From assembly GCA_002685655.1 (NCBI GenBank), contig NYXM01000033.1, positions 1-34,621 of the forward strand: a stretch of 34,621 nt of DNA, read 5' to 3'. The position numbers were made by a program, and so were the translations under genes. This DNA is from Planctomycetaceae bacterium (GTDB taxonomy: Bacteria; Planctomycetota; Planctomycetia; Pirellulales; Pirellulaceae). Shown here one piece after another: positions 1-7,203 of the stretch; positions within the stretch are counted from its first letter, which is position 1; every line of letters begins with the position of its first letter. The notes under the pieces were generated by a model, which was given only the letters and a program-made list of their open reading frames with translations, was not told where the DNA came from and ran no database searches.

Positions 1-16
1 AGAGGGAAAGGAAAAA

Positions 17-88
17 TGAACAGGAGGACGCAGAGGAAACAGAGACAGCAGAATCGGGAACTCTGCTTCCTCTGCGCTCTCCTGTTCA
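17..88. repeat. Imperfect 28-bp inverted repeat (hairpin)
   Basis: Arms 17-44 and 61-88 are reverse complements at 25 of 28 positions, around a 16-nt spacer. The arms are purine-rich (CAGGAGGACGCAGAGG type) on one side and pyrimidine-rich on the other. It sits upstream of the nitrilase-family gene, with no T-tract right after either arm, so it looks more like a dispersed intergenic repeat than a simple terminator. Whether it is repeated elsewhere in the genome cannot be seen here. Confidence 0.7.
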
Positions 89-151
89 AAACCTGCATTC
101 AGCCATGAGAACACAAACCTAGGATGCTCCGGCAATACAAACGTCTCAATT

Positions 152-157
152 AGGAGG
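152..157 (+). promoter_or_regulatory. Ribosome binding site of the nitrilase-family gene
   Basis: A perfect AGGAGG lies 7 nt before the ATG at 165. It fixes the start of the following gene. Confidence 0.75.
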
Positions 158-164
158 CCATTTA

Positions 165-1058
165 ATGCAATCGATTCGAGTCGCTGCAGTCAGCATGAAT
201 AGCCCGCTGGGTCAACAGGAAGAAACGCTTCAGCGAATTTGTGATTTTTGCGAAGGTGCGGCGAACGAAAAGGCCGAACTCGTGCTCTTTCCCGAACTCG
301 TCATTCATGGACACTGTACCCCCAATACCTGGGAAGTCGCGGAACCTATTCCGGACGGTCCGAGTGTTCAACGCCTTGCCGAGTTCGCAAGACGATTTGG
401 GCTTTTCCTTTCAGCCGGTCTGAGCGAAAAGGAAAACGACATTGTCTTCAATACACAAGTCCTGGTTGGCCCTGGTGGCTATATTGGCCGACAACGCAAA
501 CTGCACACGTCGCGTGATGAATCGTTCTTTTACAAAGGTGGACGTGACATTGAAGTATTCGATATCGGGAAGTGCAAGGTCGCCAGCGTTATCTGCTATG
601 ACAACCAGTTCCCGGAAATCGCCCGCATCGCGGCACTCAAAGGAGCAGACGTAATCCTCATGCCACACGCCGCACGCGAAGGACGCTGGGACGACACTCC
701 CGAATCCGAGGCCGCCGCACGACGCCACATCCTCGACTACTTCAGCGGGTATCGGCAGCGTGCACGTGAAAACGCGTGCTTTTGTGTCTACACAGATCAG
801 GCGGGCATCGCCGGCTACGTTGATTCCCTGCCGCGAGATCATCTCAATCAGCCGCATCATCCCGGCGGCGCAATGATCATTGCTCCCAACGGCACAATTC
901 TGAAGCACGCGCAGCTCGACAGAATCCGCGACGAGATGATCGTCCAGCAACTCGAATCCTCGCAACTTGCCGAATGCCGCAGCCATCCGAACTACACACT
1001 TCGCACGCGCCGACCGGAGTTGTTCGGCGAACTCGTGCGCGACCAACTGACCGGTTGA
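165..1058 (+). CDS. Carbon-nitrogen hydrolase (nitrilase superfamily)
   Basis: A 297-residue protein with the whole nitrilase-superfamily fold. The Glu-Lys-Cys triad is visible: E44 in LVLFPELVIHG, K112 in GRQRKLHTS and C144 in VASVICYDNQFPE. The family hydrolyses nitriles, amides or carbamoyl groups through a Cys thioester; the substrate cannot be told from sequence alone. The length is normal for single-domain amidases, and there is no signal peptide, so the enzyme should be cytoplasmic. The start is set by a perfect Shine-Dalgarno sequence. A penicillin-acylase-family gene follows within 40 bp on the same strand, so the two amide-bond hydrolases are probably co-transcribed and may work on related N-acyl or amide compounds (inference). 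Confidence 0.93.
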   Translation: MQSIRVAAVSMNSPLGQQEETLQRICDFCEGAANEKAELVLFPELVIHGHCTPNTWEVAEPIPDGPSVQRLAEFARRFGLFLSAGLSEKENDIVFNTQVLVGPGGYIGRQRKLHTSRDESFFYKGGRDIEVFDIGKCKVASVICYDNQFPEIARIAALKGADVILMPHAAREGRWDDTPESEAAARRHILDYFSGYRQRARENACFCVYTDQAGIAGYVDSLPRDHLNQPHHPGGAMIIAPNGTILKHAQLDRIRDEMIVQQLESSQLAECRSHPNYTLRTRRPELFGELVRDQLTG

Positions 1059-1094
1059 TACAAACTCGCTGCCGTTTCTCAGAGGGTGAAGACT

Positions 1095-3533
1095 ATGGAT
1101 GGTGTTGCCACCGAAATGCTCAAACAACTGGGCGCCGGAATCCCCATCGCTGCCGTTTGTAAAACTGCCGGTTGGACGCGCGCCGAATTCGATCAATGGT
1201 GGCGGGAGTGTGTCGCAAAGCGAGTACCAGTTGCCAGTGGAGACGTCCGCGCGGCGGTGAAGGCAGCAGTGAGCATCCAGCGCGATCAGCGAGGCATTCC
1301 GCACATCCACGCCGAGAACGACGAAGACTTGTTCGTAGGGTTCGGCTACGCCATGGCGCAGGATCGACTGTTCCAGCTGGATTACCTGCGACGCAAAGGC
1401 GCTGGAAGCCTGGCGGAAGTGTTGGGGGTGGAGGCTCTGCAATCGGATCTGCTCGCGAGGACGGTCGGCCTGCGCCGCATCGCCGAAACCGAATGGAGGC
1501 GGTTACCAGAAACAGTGCAGACGCTGCTGACTTCGTTCACCGCTGGTATCAACGCTGTCATCGAGCAATCGACGGGTAACCTGCCGATCGAGTTCGACTT
1601 GCTTGACTACCGGCCCGCACCGTGGACCGAAATCGATTGTCTGACAATTGAGAGCGACCTTCGCTGGTATCTTACTGGCCGCTTCCCTGTCATCGTCATT
1701 CCAGAATTGGTCAAACGAAGTTTAGGAGACGGCGATTTGAGACGGGAGTTTCACTGCGGTGAAGCGCTCGACGAGTACCTTTTGCCGCCTGACGGTTATC
1801 CGAAGACGAGGCCCGAGCGAACTACCGAATCCATTGGTCCGCCAATGGGCGGTTTCGACGATGGGACCGGTAGCAACAACTGGGTCGTCAGCGGAAAGTT
1901 GACCGAAAGTGGCAAGCCACTCGTCGCCAGCGACCCACACATTGCGATCGAGGCGGTATCCTGTTGGTATCAAGCCCACCTTCACGGCGGTTCGTTCAAC
2001 GTTGCCGGCATGACCCACGTCGGGATGCCGGCGATCATGTTCGGCCGCAACGAAAAGGTAGCCTGGGGCATTACGAACAACATCTGCTCGATCCGGGATC
2101 TCTATCAAGAGAAGACTGACCCCGATCACCCAGGCTGTTTTCTCTTTAATGGCCAGTGGGAGCCGTGGCGCGAACGCACCGAAGAGATCGTCGTTCGCCA
2201 TGCGGAGCCGGTCACGAAGACGGTTCGCTTTTCTCGCAACGGCCCAATTGTCGACGAACTGTTGCCATCACCCGCTGACAAGACCGGTCCAGTCTCATTG
2301 CGATGGCTTGGAAATCACGAGGGTGGCTGGCTGACGGCACTGCTTGGCATGGACCGTGCTCGCAACGTAGCCGATTTCAACGAGTCGTTGCGGCCGTGGC
2401 ACGTGCCGACATTTTCGCTTGTCTTTGCCGATACCGAAGGCCATATCGGCCTCAAGATCAGCGGTCGTATTCCAGTTCGCAATATCGTTGAGCGGGGCTA
2501 TCGCCCTGGATACGATCCGGCGCATCAATGGGGCGGTCTTATCTCCTTTGAAGACATGCCAGGTGTGATCGATCCCGATCAAGGGTTCGCCGCGACGGCC
2601 AACAATCCTCTCGCCACGACGGACTATCCGTATCCGCTTTCGTGTACTGCGCCTGCTGGATACCGCGCTCGTCACATTCGCGAGATGATCGAGTCCCACG
2701 AACCGGCAACCATCAATTCCGACGACTTCCGCAATATGCAATTCGATGTGCTCTCCCTTCGAGCCGTGAACTGCCTCCCGCCCCTTCTCGCCATCCTCGA
2801 TGCCGCGTCGGAAGAGGATGAACGAACTCGGTCAGCGATCGACGCGCTGAGCGCTTGGGACGGAAACGTACTTCCCAAGTCGATTGGCCCGACAGTTTTC
2901 AATGTTTTCTTCACCTATTGGACGCGAACGGTCGTTGCGGCGCGCTTTGACGAGGATGCTCGGCCCCTGGTAGCGATGGGTGCCGAAGGCCTTGCGGCAC
3001 GACTGCTTGCCGAAGACCAGCATGGGTGGTTTGCAGGCGGTGATCGAGACGAACGTGTTCGTGCGGCCTTTCAACAAGCACTGGCGGATCTCACGCAGCG
3101 GCTTGGACCATCCGTTGCTGACTGGCAGTGGGAGAGGTTGCACCGCTTGACGATGGGCCACGTTCTGGCCTCACGTGGCGATCTGGCGGAACTGCTCAAC
3201 TACGCTGGTATGGGTGTGCGGGGTGACATGCAATCGGTCTGTAACACCGGCAGTGGGCCCGACTGGTCGGCGACGACAGGTGGCGGCTTCCGCATGATTG
3301 CCGATCTGTCTGACTCGACGACGCTTCGAACCGTCGATGCACCCAGTCAGTCGGGACATCCCGGCAGCCCGCACTACGAGGATCAACTCGATGATTGGCT
3401 GGCGGGCAGCTACCACGACCTTCCGCTTGCCCGAGAACGCAATGCCGTTGACGCCAGCCTCACGTTGCAGCCAGGCTTCCCAAGCGCGGCCTCTGGCCGC
3501 GACCAAGGAGGGTCTTCGAACACCACAAAGTAG
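1095..3533 (+). CDS. Penicillin acylase family protein with HTH-like N-terminal extension
   Basis: An Ntn-hydrolase of the penicillin/acyl-homoserine-lactone acylase family, about 812 residues. The alpha-chain signature (VSIQRDQRGIPHIHAENDED ... GYAMAQDRLFQLDYLRRKG) begins near residue 60. The predicted self-cleavage site is GTG/SNNWVVSG, with the nucleophile Ser at about residue 260. A candidate oxyanion Asn lies in ATANNPLATTDYP near residue 503. Family members cleave amide bonds of N-acyl compounds and are usually exported, but here there is no signal peptide. Residues 8-37 (MLKQLGAGIPIAAVCKTAGW and onward) instead look like a small helix-turn-helix. ATG 1095 is preferred because GAGG lies 9 nt upstream; a GTG at 1086 overlaps that site and is the alternative. 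The gene follows the nitrilase-family gene and is probably in the same operon. The natural substrate is unknown. Confidence 0.92.
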   Translation: MDGVATEMLKQLGAGIPIAAVCKTAGWTRAEFDQWWRECVAKRVPVASGDVRAAVKAAVSIQRDQRGIPHIHAENDEDLFVGFGYAMAQDRLFQLDYLRRKGAGSLAEVLGVEALQSDLLARTVGLRRIAETEWRRLPETVQTLLTSFTAGINAVIEQSTGNLPIEFDLLDYRPAPWTEIDCLTIESDLRWYLTGRFPVIVIPELVKRSLGDGDLRREFHCGEALDEYLLPPDGYPKTRPERTTESIGPPMGGFDDGTGSNNWVVSGKLTESGKPLVASDPHIAIEAVSCWYQAHLHGGSFNVAGMTHVGMPAIMFGRNEKVAWGITNNICSIRDLYQEKTDPDHPGCFLFNGQWEPWRERTEEIVVRHAEPVTKTVRFSRNGPIVDELLPSPADKTGPVSLRWLGNHEGGWLTALLGMDRARNVADFNESLRPWHVPTFSLVFADTEGHIGLKISGRIPVRNIVERGYRPGYDPAHQWGGLISFEDMPGVIDPDQGFAATANNPLATTDYPYPLSCTAPAGYRARHIREMIESHEPATINSDDFRNMQFDVLSLRAVNCLPPLLAILDAASEEDERTRSAIDALSAWDGNVLPKSIGPTVFNVFFTYWTRTVVAARFDEDARPLVAMGAEGLAARLLAEDQHGWFAGGDRDERVRAAFQQALADLTQRLGPSVADWQWERLHRLTMGHVLASRGDLAELLNYAGMGVRGDMQSVCNTGSGPDWSATTGGGFRMIADLSDSTTLRTVDAPSQSGHPGSPHYEDQLDDWLAGSYHDLPLARERNAVDASLTLQPGFPSAASGRDQGGSSNTTK

Positions 3534-3980
3534 AGATCATTGTATGACGCAAAGAAATTGACCGTTAGTATCACGGAGTGTGCCTACTACCTTGGTGTGG
3601 GCGTCGACGCCCGTTGATAACGTTGATGTAAACCATGATAGAAACGATTGTTAGGAATATCCTTCGTCGCAAAGTGGCGCTGTCCAACTAAAAAGCTTGT
3701 ATCAGGTTCTTCTTTACAAATGAGTCAAGTTTTCAGCGACGGGCACCGACCGCAGGTTGGTCGGGGAGCGCGTCGCTGCAATCGAGCGATAGCTCGCGCC
3801 GGTCCGAGGCACAGCCTCGCAAGTTATAGTTAGACACAGCCACTCTTGTGCATGGTTACCGATACCTTCAACGACTTGAAGCGCCGGTGAGCACTTCGCG
3901 CGACCAAGCCTTCCGCGTTCGTTTGTCCACTTCGGAGAGGTGGAATTCGTTGAGAGGCGGACGAAACCTTCGTCTGGCAG
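3534..3980. other. Gene-free stretch with several hairpins
   Basis: I see no convincing coding region here. The stretch holds a perfect 14-bp palindrome (GGGCGTCGACGCCC, 3599-3612). It also has an 8-bp stem pairing 3734-3741 with 3771-3778, which encloses a 6-bp hairpin (3746-3764), and small perfect hairpins at 3783-3796, 3805-3819 and 3866-3881. It lies between the 3' end of the acylase gene and the 3' end of the anti-sigma-like gene, which converge. It could be 3' structured RNA, a REP-like repeat or an unknown small RNA. Confidence 0.5.
3734..3819. repeat. Cluster of tandem hairpins, REP-like or structured RNA
   Basis: The stem CAGCGACG (3734-3741) pairs with CGTCGCTG (3771-3778) and encloses CCGACC/GGTCGG (3746-3751 with 3759-3764). 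Next come CGAGC-GATA-GCTCG (3783-3796) and CGAGGC-ACA-GCCTCG (3805-3819). Such packing of short perfect stems in about 85 bp suggests a structured or repeated element. There is no T-tract, so it is not a plain terminator. Confidence 0.4.
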
Positions 3981-5144
3981 TTACTTGTCGCCTGGTTTCT
4001 GAGCGTTCTCGGGAAAACCGCGGTTGAGATTGCGGCGGATCACCAGGATTTCGTAGACGGGCTCCCCAGAATCCTCCACGGTCTCATCGTTGGCAATGCC
4101 TTGCTTCGGTTGATTGCCACCGAAGTCCAATGGAATCGGAAAACTGAAACCAGTGGCTGATTCGCCGCGTTTCGTTTCATTCGGAACCAAACTCGCTTTG
4201 AGCCCTGGCGTAGGGAATTTGGCAAGGAAACCGCTCCGGCTCGAATGCAGCGTAACGCCAATATTCAATCGGTACGCATACGAGCCGGGCGACCCCGGAT
4301 TCTCGGACTTTGCCAACGACCACGAGCGTTCACCAATCGAATTCAAGCATCGTTTTGTTTCCGGCTTGAACGCAACGTCTATTACGATGTGAACTTGTTC
4401 GTCACGTCGCCAATTCCAGTAGATCTCGTCAATTTGAGCATCAGTCCCCTGAACGTAGACCATATCAACGACGTCGAATTGCTCGTTCGCTCTACTCGCA
4501 TCAGTCTGATTGACGCCCGCGGCAAACCGAGTATCCAATAGGTCCTTTTGAAGATCGTCATCCAATTGCACGCCTTCCCTACGCGGCTCAAAGGCAATTC
4601 CAGCCTGCCTCAGTGTCTTGCCAAATGCGTCTCCACGTTGGCCCTGATTCGTGATTGCCAAGTCGTACACCATGATCATCTTCGGCACAGGACGTTGTGG
4701 AGCGATCACCAGGATATTGTCCTCCGGCAACGGAGTGTCCTCCGACACGACCTCGGACCCGTTGGGATCTGGATTCTCGACAATCTCCTCGTCTCGCTGA
4801 TTGATAGCGATGACCAAGGCAACCACCAGCACGGCCGCAACCGTGGCTGCAATCGTGGCAATGCGGAGCCAATTTGCGGTAACGGCCGAGCCAGCCGTGC
4901 CTGTCGCGACAGCTTGGGTCGCACAACGCCGTTCTGCCTCTCGCACAACCCGTTCGTGAAAATCGTCTGCCAGGGTAAAACGGGGAATTGCACGCAAACG
5001 CGCTTGGACTTGCTTCAACGACTCAAACGACGTACGTGTTTCGGGCGAGTCCGCCAAGGCTCGCTCAACCTTGGCGCGCTCCTCGTCGGTCACCTCATTG
5101 TCGAGGTAAGCGCTTAGCAGTTCGTCGTTTACGCGGTCTGACAT
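3981..5144 (-). CDS. Membrane-anchored anti-sigma-factor-like protein
   Basis: A 387-residue protein whose N-terminus (ELLSAYLDNEVTDEERAKVE, with an aligned helix to about residue 75) matches the cytoplasmic anti-sigma fold of RseA/zf-HC2-type regulators. The zinc motif HxxxCxxC is absent, as in many non-zinc members. A single membrane segment spans about residues 93-113 (IATIAATVAAVLVVALVIAI), followed by an acidic linker and a roughly 230-residue C-terminal domain outside the cytoplasm that I do not recognise. In this family the N-terminus sequesters an ECF sigma factor until envelope stress or proteolysis releases it. Unusually, no sigma gene lies directly upstream; the neighbour is ruvX, separated by a terminator. 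The sigma partner is therefore unknown and the role is inferred. Confidence 0.75.
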   Translation of the reverse strand: MSDRVNDELLSAYLDNEVTDEERAKVERALADSPETRTSFESLKQVQARLRAIPRFTLADDFHERVVREAERRCATQAVATGTAGSAVTANWLRIATIAATVAAVLVVALVIAINQRDEEIVENPDPNGSEVVSEDTPLPEDNILVIAPQRPVPKMIMVYDLAITNQGQRGDAFGKTLRQAGIAFEPRREGVQLDDDLQKDLLDTRFAAGVNQTDASRANEQFDVVDMVYVQGTDAQIDEIYWNWRRDEQVHIVIDVAFKPETKRCLNSIGERSWSLAKSENPGSPGSYAYRLNIGVTLHSSRSGFLAKFPTPGLKASLVPNETKRGESATGFSFPIPLDFGGNQPKQGIANDETVEDSGEPVYEILVIRRNLNRGFPENAQKPGDK

Positions 5145-5218
5145 GACGTGGATTCCACCAAATTGAGGTGGCGTTTCAAATTAATGTCACGATTCTGGAG
5201 TTTATCGGTCAAATTTTC

Positions 5219-5244
5219 GACGCAGCGCCAAAATGAAAAGTTCC
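5219..5244 (-). promoter_or_regulatory. Possible ECF-type promoter of the anti-sigma gene
   Basis: Reading leftward, GGAAC (5244-5240) and CGTC (5222-5219) are separated by 17 nt, the classic ECF-sigma pattern. The expected transcription start is near 5212, about 70 nt before the ATG at 5144. A weaker sigma-70-like arrangement (TTGACC, 17 nt, TGACAT) also exists just downstream, so the assignment is tentative. Confidence 0.35.
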
Positions 5245-5252
5245 TCGACCCT

Positions 5253-5276
5253 TAAAAATATCGGCCGACTGGCCGA
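5253..5276 (-). terminator. Intrinsic terminator downstream of ruvX
   Basis: On the minus strand TCGGCC-AGTC-GGCCGA forms a perfect 6-bp stem with a tetraloop, followed directly by TATTTTTA. It lies about 180 nt past the ruvX stop and before the anti-sigma gene, so it should separate the two transcription units. Confidence 0.6.
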
Positions 5277-5459
5277 GTTTAAGTCGCCAGGCCCCATCTT
5301 TTCCCAGGATTGAATCTATGTCAATTAGATTGCGCATTAGCTCTTTTGAGTGGTTTTTCCAAGAGCCTCCAAGAACAAGGGGTTCTGCGGCTGTTATCCG
5401 CCATTATCCTTGCCAGCACTTACCCCGACCGGCCTCTCGCTAGCGTCTTGCAGCCCGGG

Positions 5460-5927
5460 TCAATCTGCCAACTGTCCATCATTTTCGGAAGAATTCTCTG
5501 GGCGCTCCATGAACGACGTGAGAATGATCTGGGCGGCAAGCATATCGCGGCGTTTCTTGCGCTGTTTGTGGGTCAATTCCGCCTCCCCCATCAACGCATC
5601 TGCCGCGACGGTCGAAAACCGTTCATCGTGGAATACGACGGGAGAACCAGTTTGGCGGGCAAGCCAAGCTCCAAAATCCCGCGCCTCCTTCGATTTCTGG
5701 CTTTCGTCGCCAGACATGTGAATGGGGAGGCCAACCACAAAACCAGCAACACGTTCTTCTTCGACAAGCCGCCGAAAATAGGTCGCATCGGCAACTTCTC
5801 CACGTCGCGTGTAGTTGTCCAACGGACTTGCGATTGATCGACTGGGATCCGTGATCGCGATACCGATTCGGACATGGCCAAAATCCACTCCTGCGATTCG
5901 GCCATCCGAGGGGAATTGATCCGTCAC
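5460..5927 (-). CDS. ruvX: Putative pre-16S rRNA nuclease / Holliday-junction resolvase-like YqgF
   Basis: A 155-residue RNase H-fold protein of the YqgF/RuvX family, which matures the 5' end of 16S rRNA and was earlier proposed as a Holliday-junction resolvase. Visible motifs are the first acidic site D15 in AGVDFGHVRIGIA, then VVGLPIHMSG, then FHDERFST with its Glu, and a late Asp in KKRRDMLAAQIIL. Length is typical (about 140-160). The start codon is GTG and shares GTGA with the TGA stop of the upstream hydrolase, so the two are translationally coupled. The C-terminal tail (PENSSENDGQLAD) is polar and probably disordered. Confidence 0.92.
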   Translation of the reverse strand: MTDQFPSDGRIAGVDFGHVRIGIAITDPSRSIASPLDNYTRRGEVADATYFRRLVEEERVAGFVVGLPIHMSGDESQKSKEARDFGAWLARQTGSPVVFHDERFSTVAADALMGEAELTHKQRKKRRDMLAAQIILTSFMERPENSSENDGQLAD

Positions 5928-6955
5928 GGTTGGTCACCAGGTCGATCGTCGGGTGGTGAGACGTCGATGGGGATCGGTTGTCGCTGATCACTGGCCACAA
6001 AATGACCATCTTGCAAGAACCGCAAAGTGCATTCCTGGACACGTTCATTTTCCATGATCGAACCGTGTAGCGCGGGAACAACCAGGAAGTCGCGGGCACC
6101 TGGCAAACGGGTTTCCTCGACGCTGACCACAAAGTCGTCGTCACCCGGGATCAACGGGTTGTTGCCATTTTCTGTTCCACGACCACCAGCGATGATGCCA
6201 AAACTTGGCGGCGTGGCGAGGTGCTTTTCAAGCTTGTTCAGTTCCGCAATCTCTATCCCGCTGATACCCCAAAACGACCGAAAGATGTTGTTTTCGCGAA
6301 ATCGTTCCGCCAGTTTTGATCCGTTGTTGGGTGGTGCCAACATCACCGTCTGTCTGGGCAATCGACGTTTCTTCGGTACCACGGCGCAGACTCCACCGAG
6401 GTATCTGCGTATCACCAGGTTTCCCATACTGTGGCCGACAAAGTTGATTTCCTTTACGTCATTTCCCAGGTTCGTGACGACTCGTGCCAGCGATGTTGCG
6501 TGCGCTGTCATATCCCTCCGCGAGCTGGCATACGAGACAGCCAGAACTTGAAAGTCCCCATTTTCCTCGAGATAGTCGCACATCGCCTGCATCGCCTGCC
6601 GTGATCGCAGCAAGCCATGCAGAACCAAGACAATTCGGCCTCGCATCGGCGGCATTTCCAGCTTCTGCTTCAACCGCTCCAGTTCTTCCTGGCATCCTGC
6701 AAAAGTCCCTCCGGCGCGGCGATAGTCTTCTTCATCCAAGAGTCGACAATAACTAGTCAAGGCATGACGCTGGATTCGCCATTCGTGGAAAATCAGTTCG
6801 TCCGACCAAAACTGTTTGCCGCCGAAGGTTGGTGATCGCTGGGGTTTCTTGCTTGCGGCAGGCGGATTGGTAACGTCATCAGCCATGGTCTGTGTGGCAA
6901 TCAGGCACAACACCGCCAGGATCAGGACGACACTGTTTCGAAGGAGGGGGTGCAT
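5924..6955 (-). CDS. Secreted alpha/beta hydrolase (lipase/esterase-like)
   Basis: I place the start at 6955, where MHPLLRNSVVLILAVLCLIA begins a clear signal peptide ending near TMADD, giving 343 residues. The frame stays open upstream to a possible start at 7165, but those codons run through an intergenic inverted repeat and are unlikely to be translated. The core shows GRIVLVLHGLLRSRQAMQ (oxyanion strand), the nucleophile elbow VGHSMGNLVIRRYLG (GxSxG), an Asp-rich loop PGDDDFVVSVEE as the acid, and the His in VPALHGSIMENERV. This matches PGAP1/class-2 lipase-like esterases acting outside the cytoplasm. The substrate is unknown. It overlaps ruvX by 4 nt, an arrangement with no obvious functional link. 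Confidence 0.88.
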   Translation of the reverse strand: MHPLLRNSVVLILAVLCLIATQTMADDVTNPPAASKKPQRSPTFGGKQFWSDELIFHEWRIQRHALTSYCRLLDEEDYRRAGGTFAGCQEELERLKQKLEMPPMRGRIVLVLHGLLRSRQAMQAMCDYLEENGDFQVLAVSYASSRRDMTAHATSLARVVTNLGNDVKEINFVGHSMGNLVIRRYLGGVCAVVPKKRRLPRQTVMLAPPNNGSKLAERFRENNIFRSFWGISGIEIAELNKLEKHLATPPSFGIIAGGRGTENGNNPLIPGDDDFVVSVEETRLPGARDFLVVPALHGSIMENERVQECTLRFLQDGHFVASDQRQPIPIDVSPPDDRPGDQP

Positions 6956-7010
6956 GGAGAACCTCTTCCCTGGCTGGACCGCGCCACTTTGACGTAACCC
7001 GCGGCCGATC

Positions 7011-7166
7011 AATGACGAATGACGAAACACCCAATGACGAAGGAATGAGGAAATCCGAAGCCCGAAGTAGTCAGCTAACATGGTACAGCTCTGATTTCGT
7101 TCCTGGCCGTTTTCGGCAATGGTCATTCGGGCTTCTTTCGTCATTCGTCTTTGGTCATTCGTCATT
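7011..7166. repeat. Degenerate inverted repeat built of GACGAAT units
   Basis: The left arm (7011-7066) is made of repeated AATGACGAA units ending in GAAGCCCGAA. The right arm (7126-7166) is the inverse, TTCGGGCTTC then TTTCGTCATTCG units ending GTCATT. Both arms carry internal short direct repeats and differ by small indels. It sits between manC and the hydrolase gene and makes artificial N-terminal extensions of reading frames in both directions. Confidence 0.75.
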
Positions 7167-7203
7167 TACGATACAGGTGAAACTCTAAAGTTGCGTCGTC
7201 TCC

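Larger units (their letters stand above)
5145..5459. other. Intergenic region between ruvX and the anti-sigma gene
   Basis: No coding region is visible. It contains the terminator-like hairpin of the ruvX unit (5253-5276) and the candidate ECF promoter (5219-5244). Nothing else stands out in 5277-5459. Confidence 0.6.

Noticed and set aside
411..1442. Long minus-strand reading frame opposite the nitrilase and acylase genes
   Set aside because: It runs antisense to two genes with intact catalytic motifs and has no recognisable domain; the length reflects GC-biased codon use.
3648..3833. 61-codon plus-strand frame in the intergenic gap
   Set aside because: No Shine-Dalgarno, and it crosses the hairpin cluster with an arginine-rich, non-protein-like product.
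6956..7165. Extended N-terminus of the alpha/beta hydrolase
   Set aside because: The extra 70 codons run through the inverted repeat, and the signal peptide begins at 6955.
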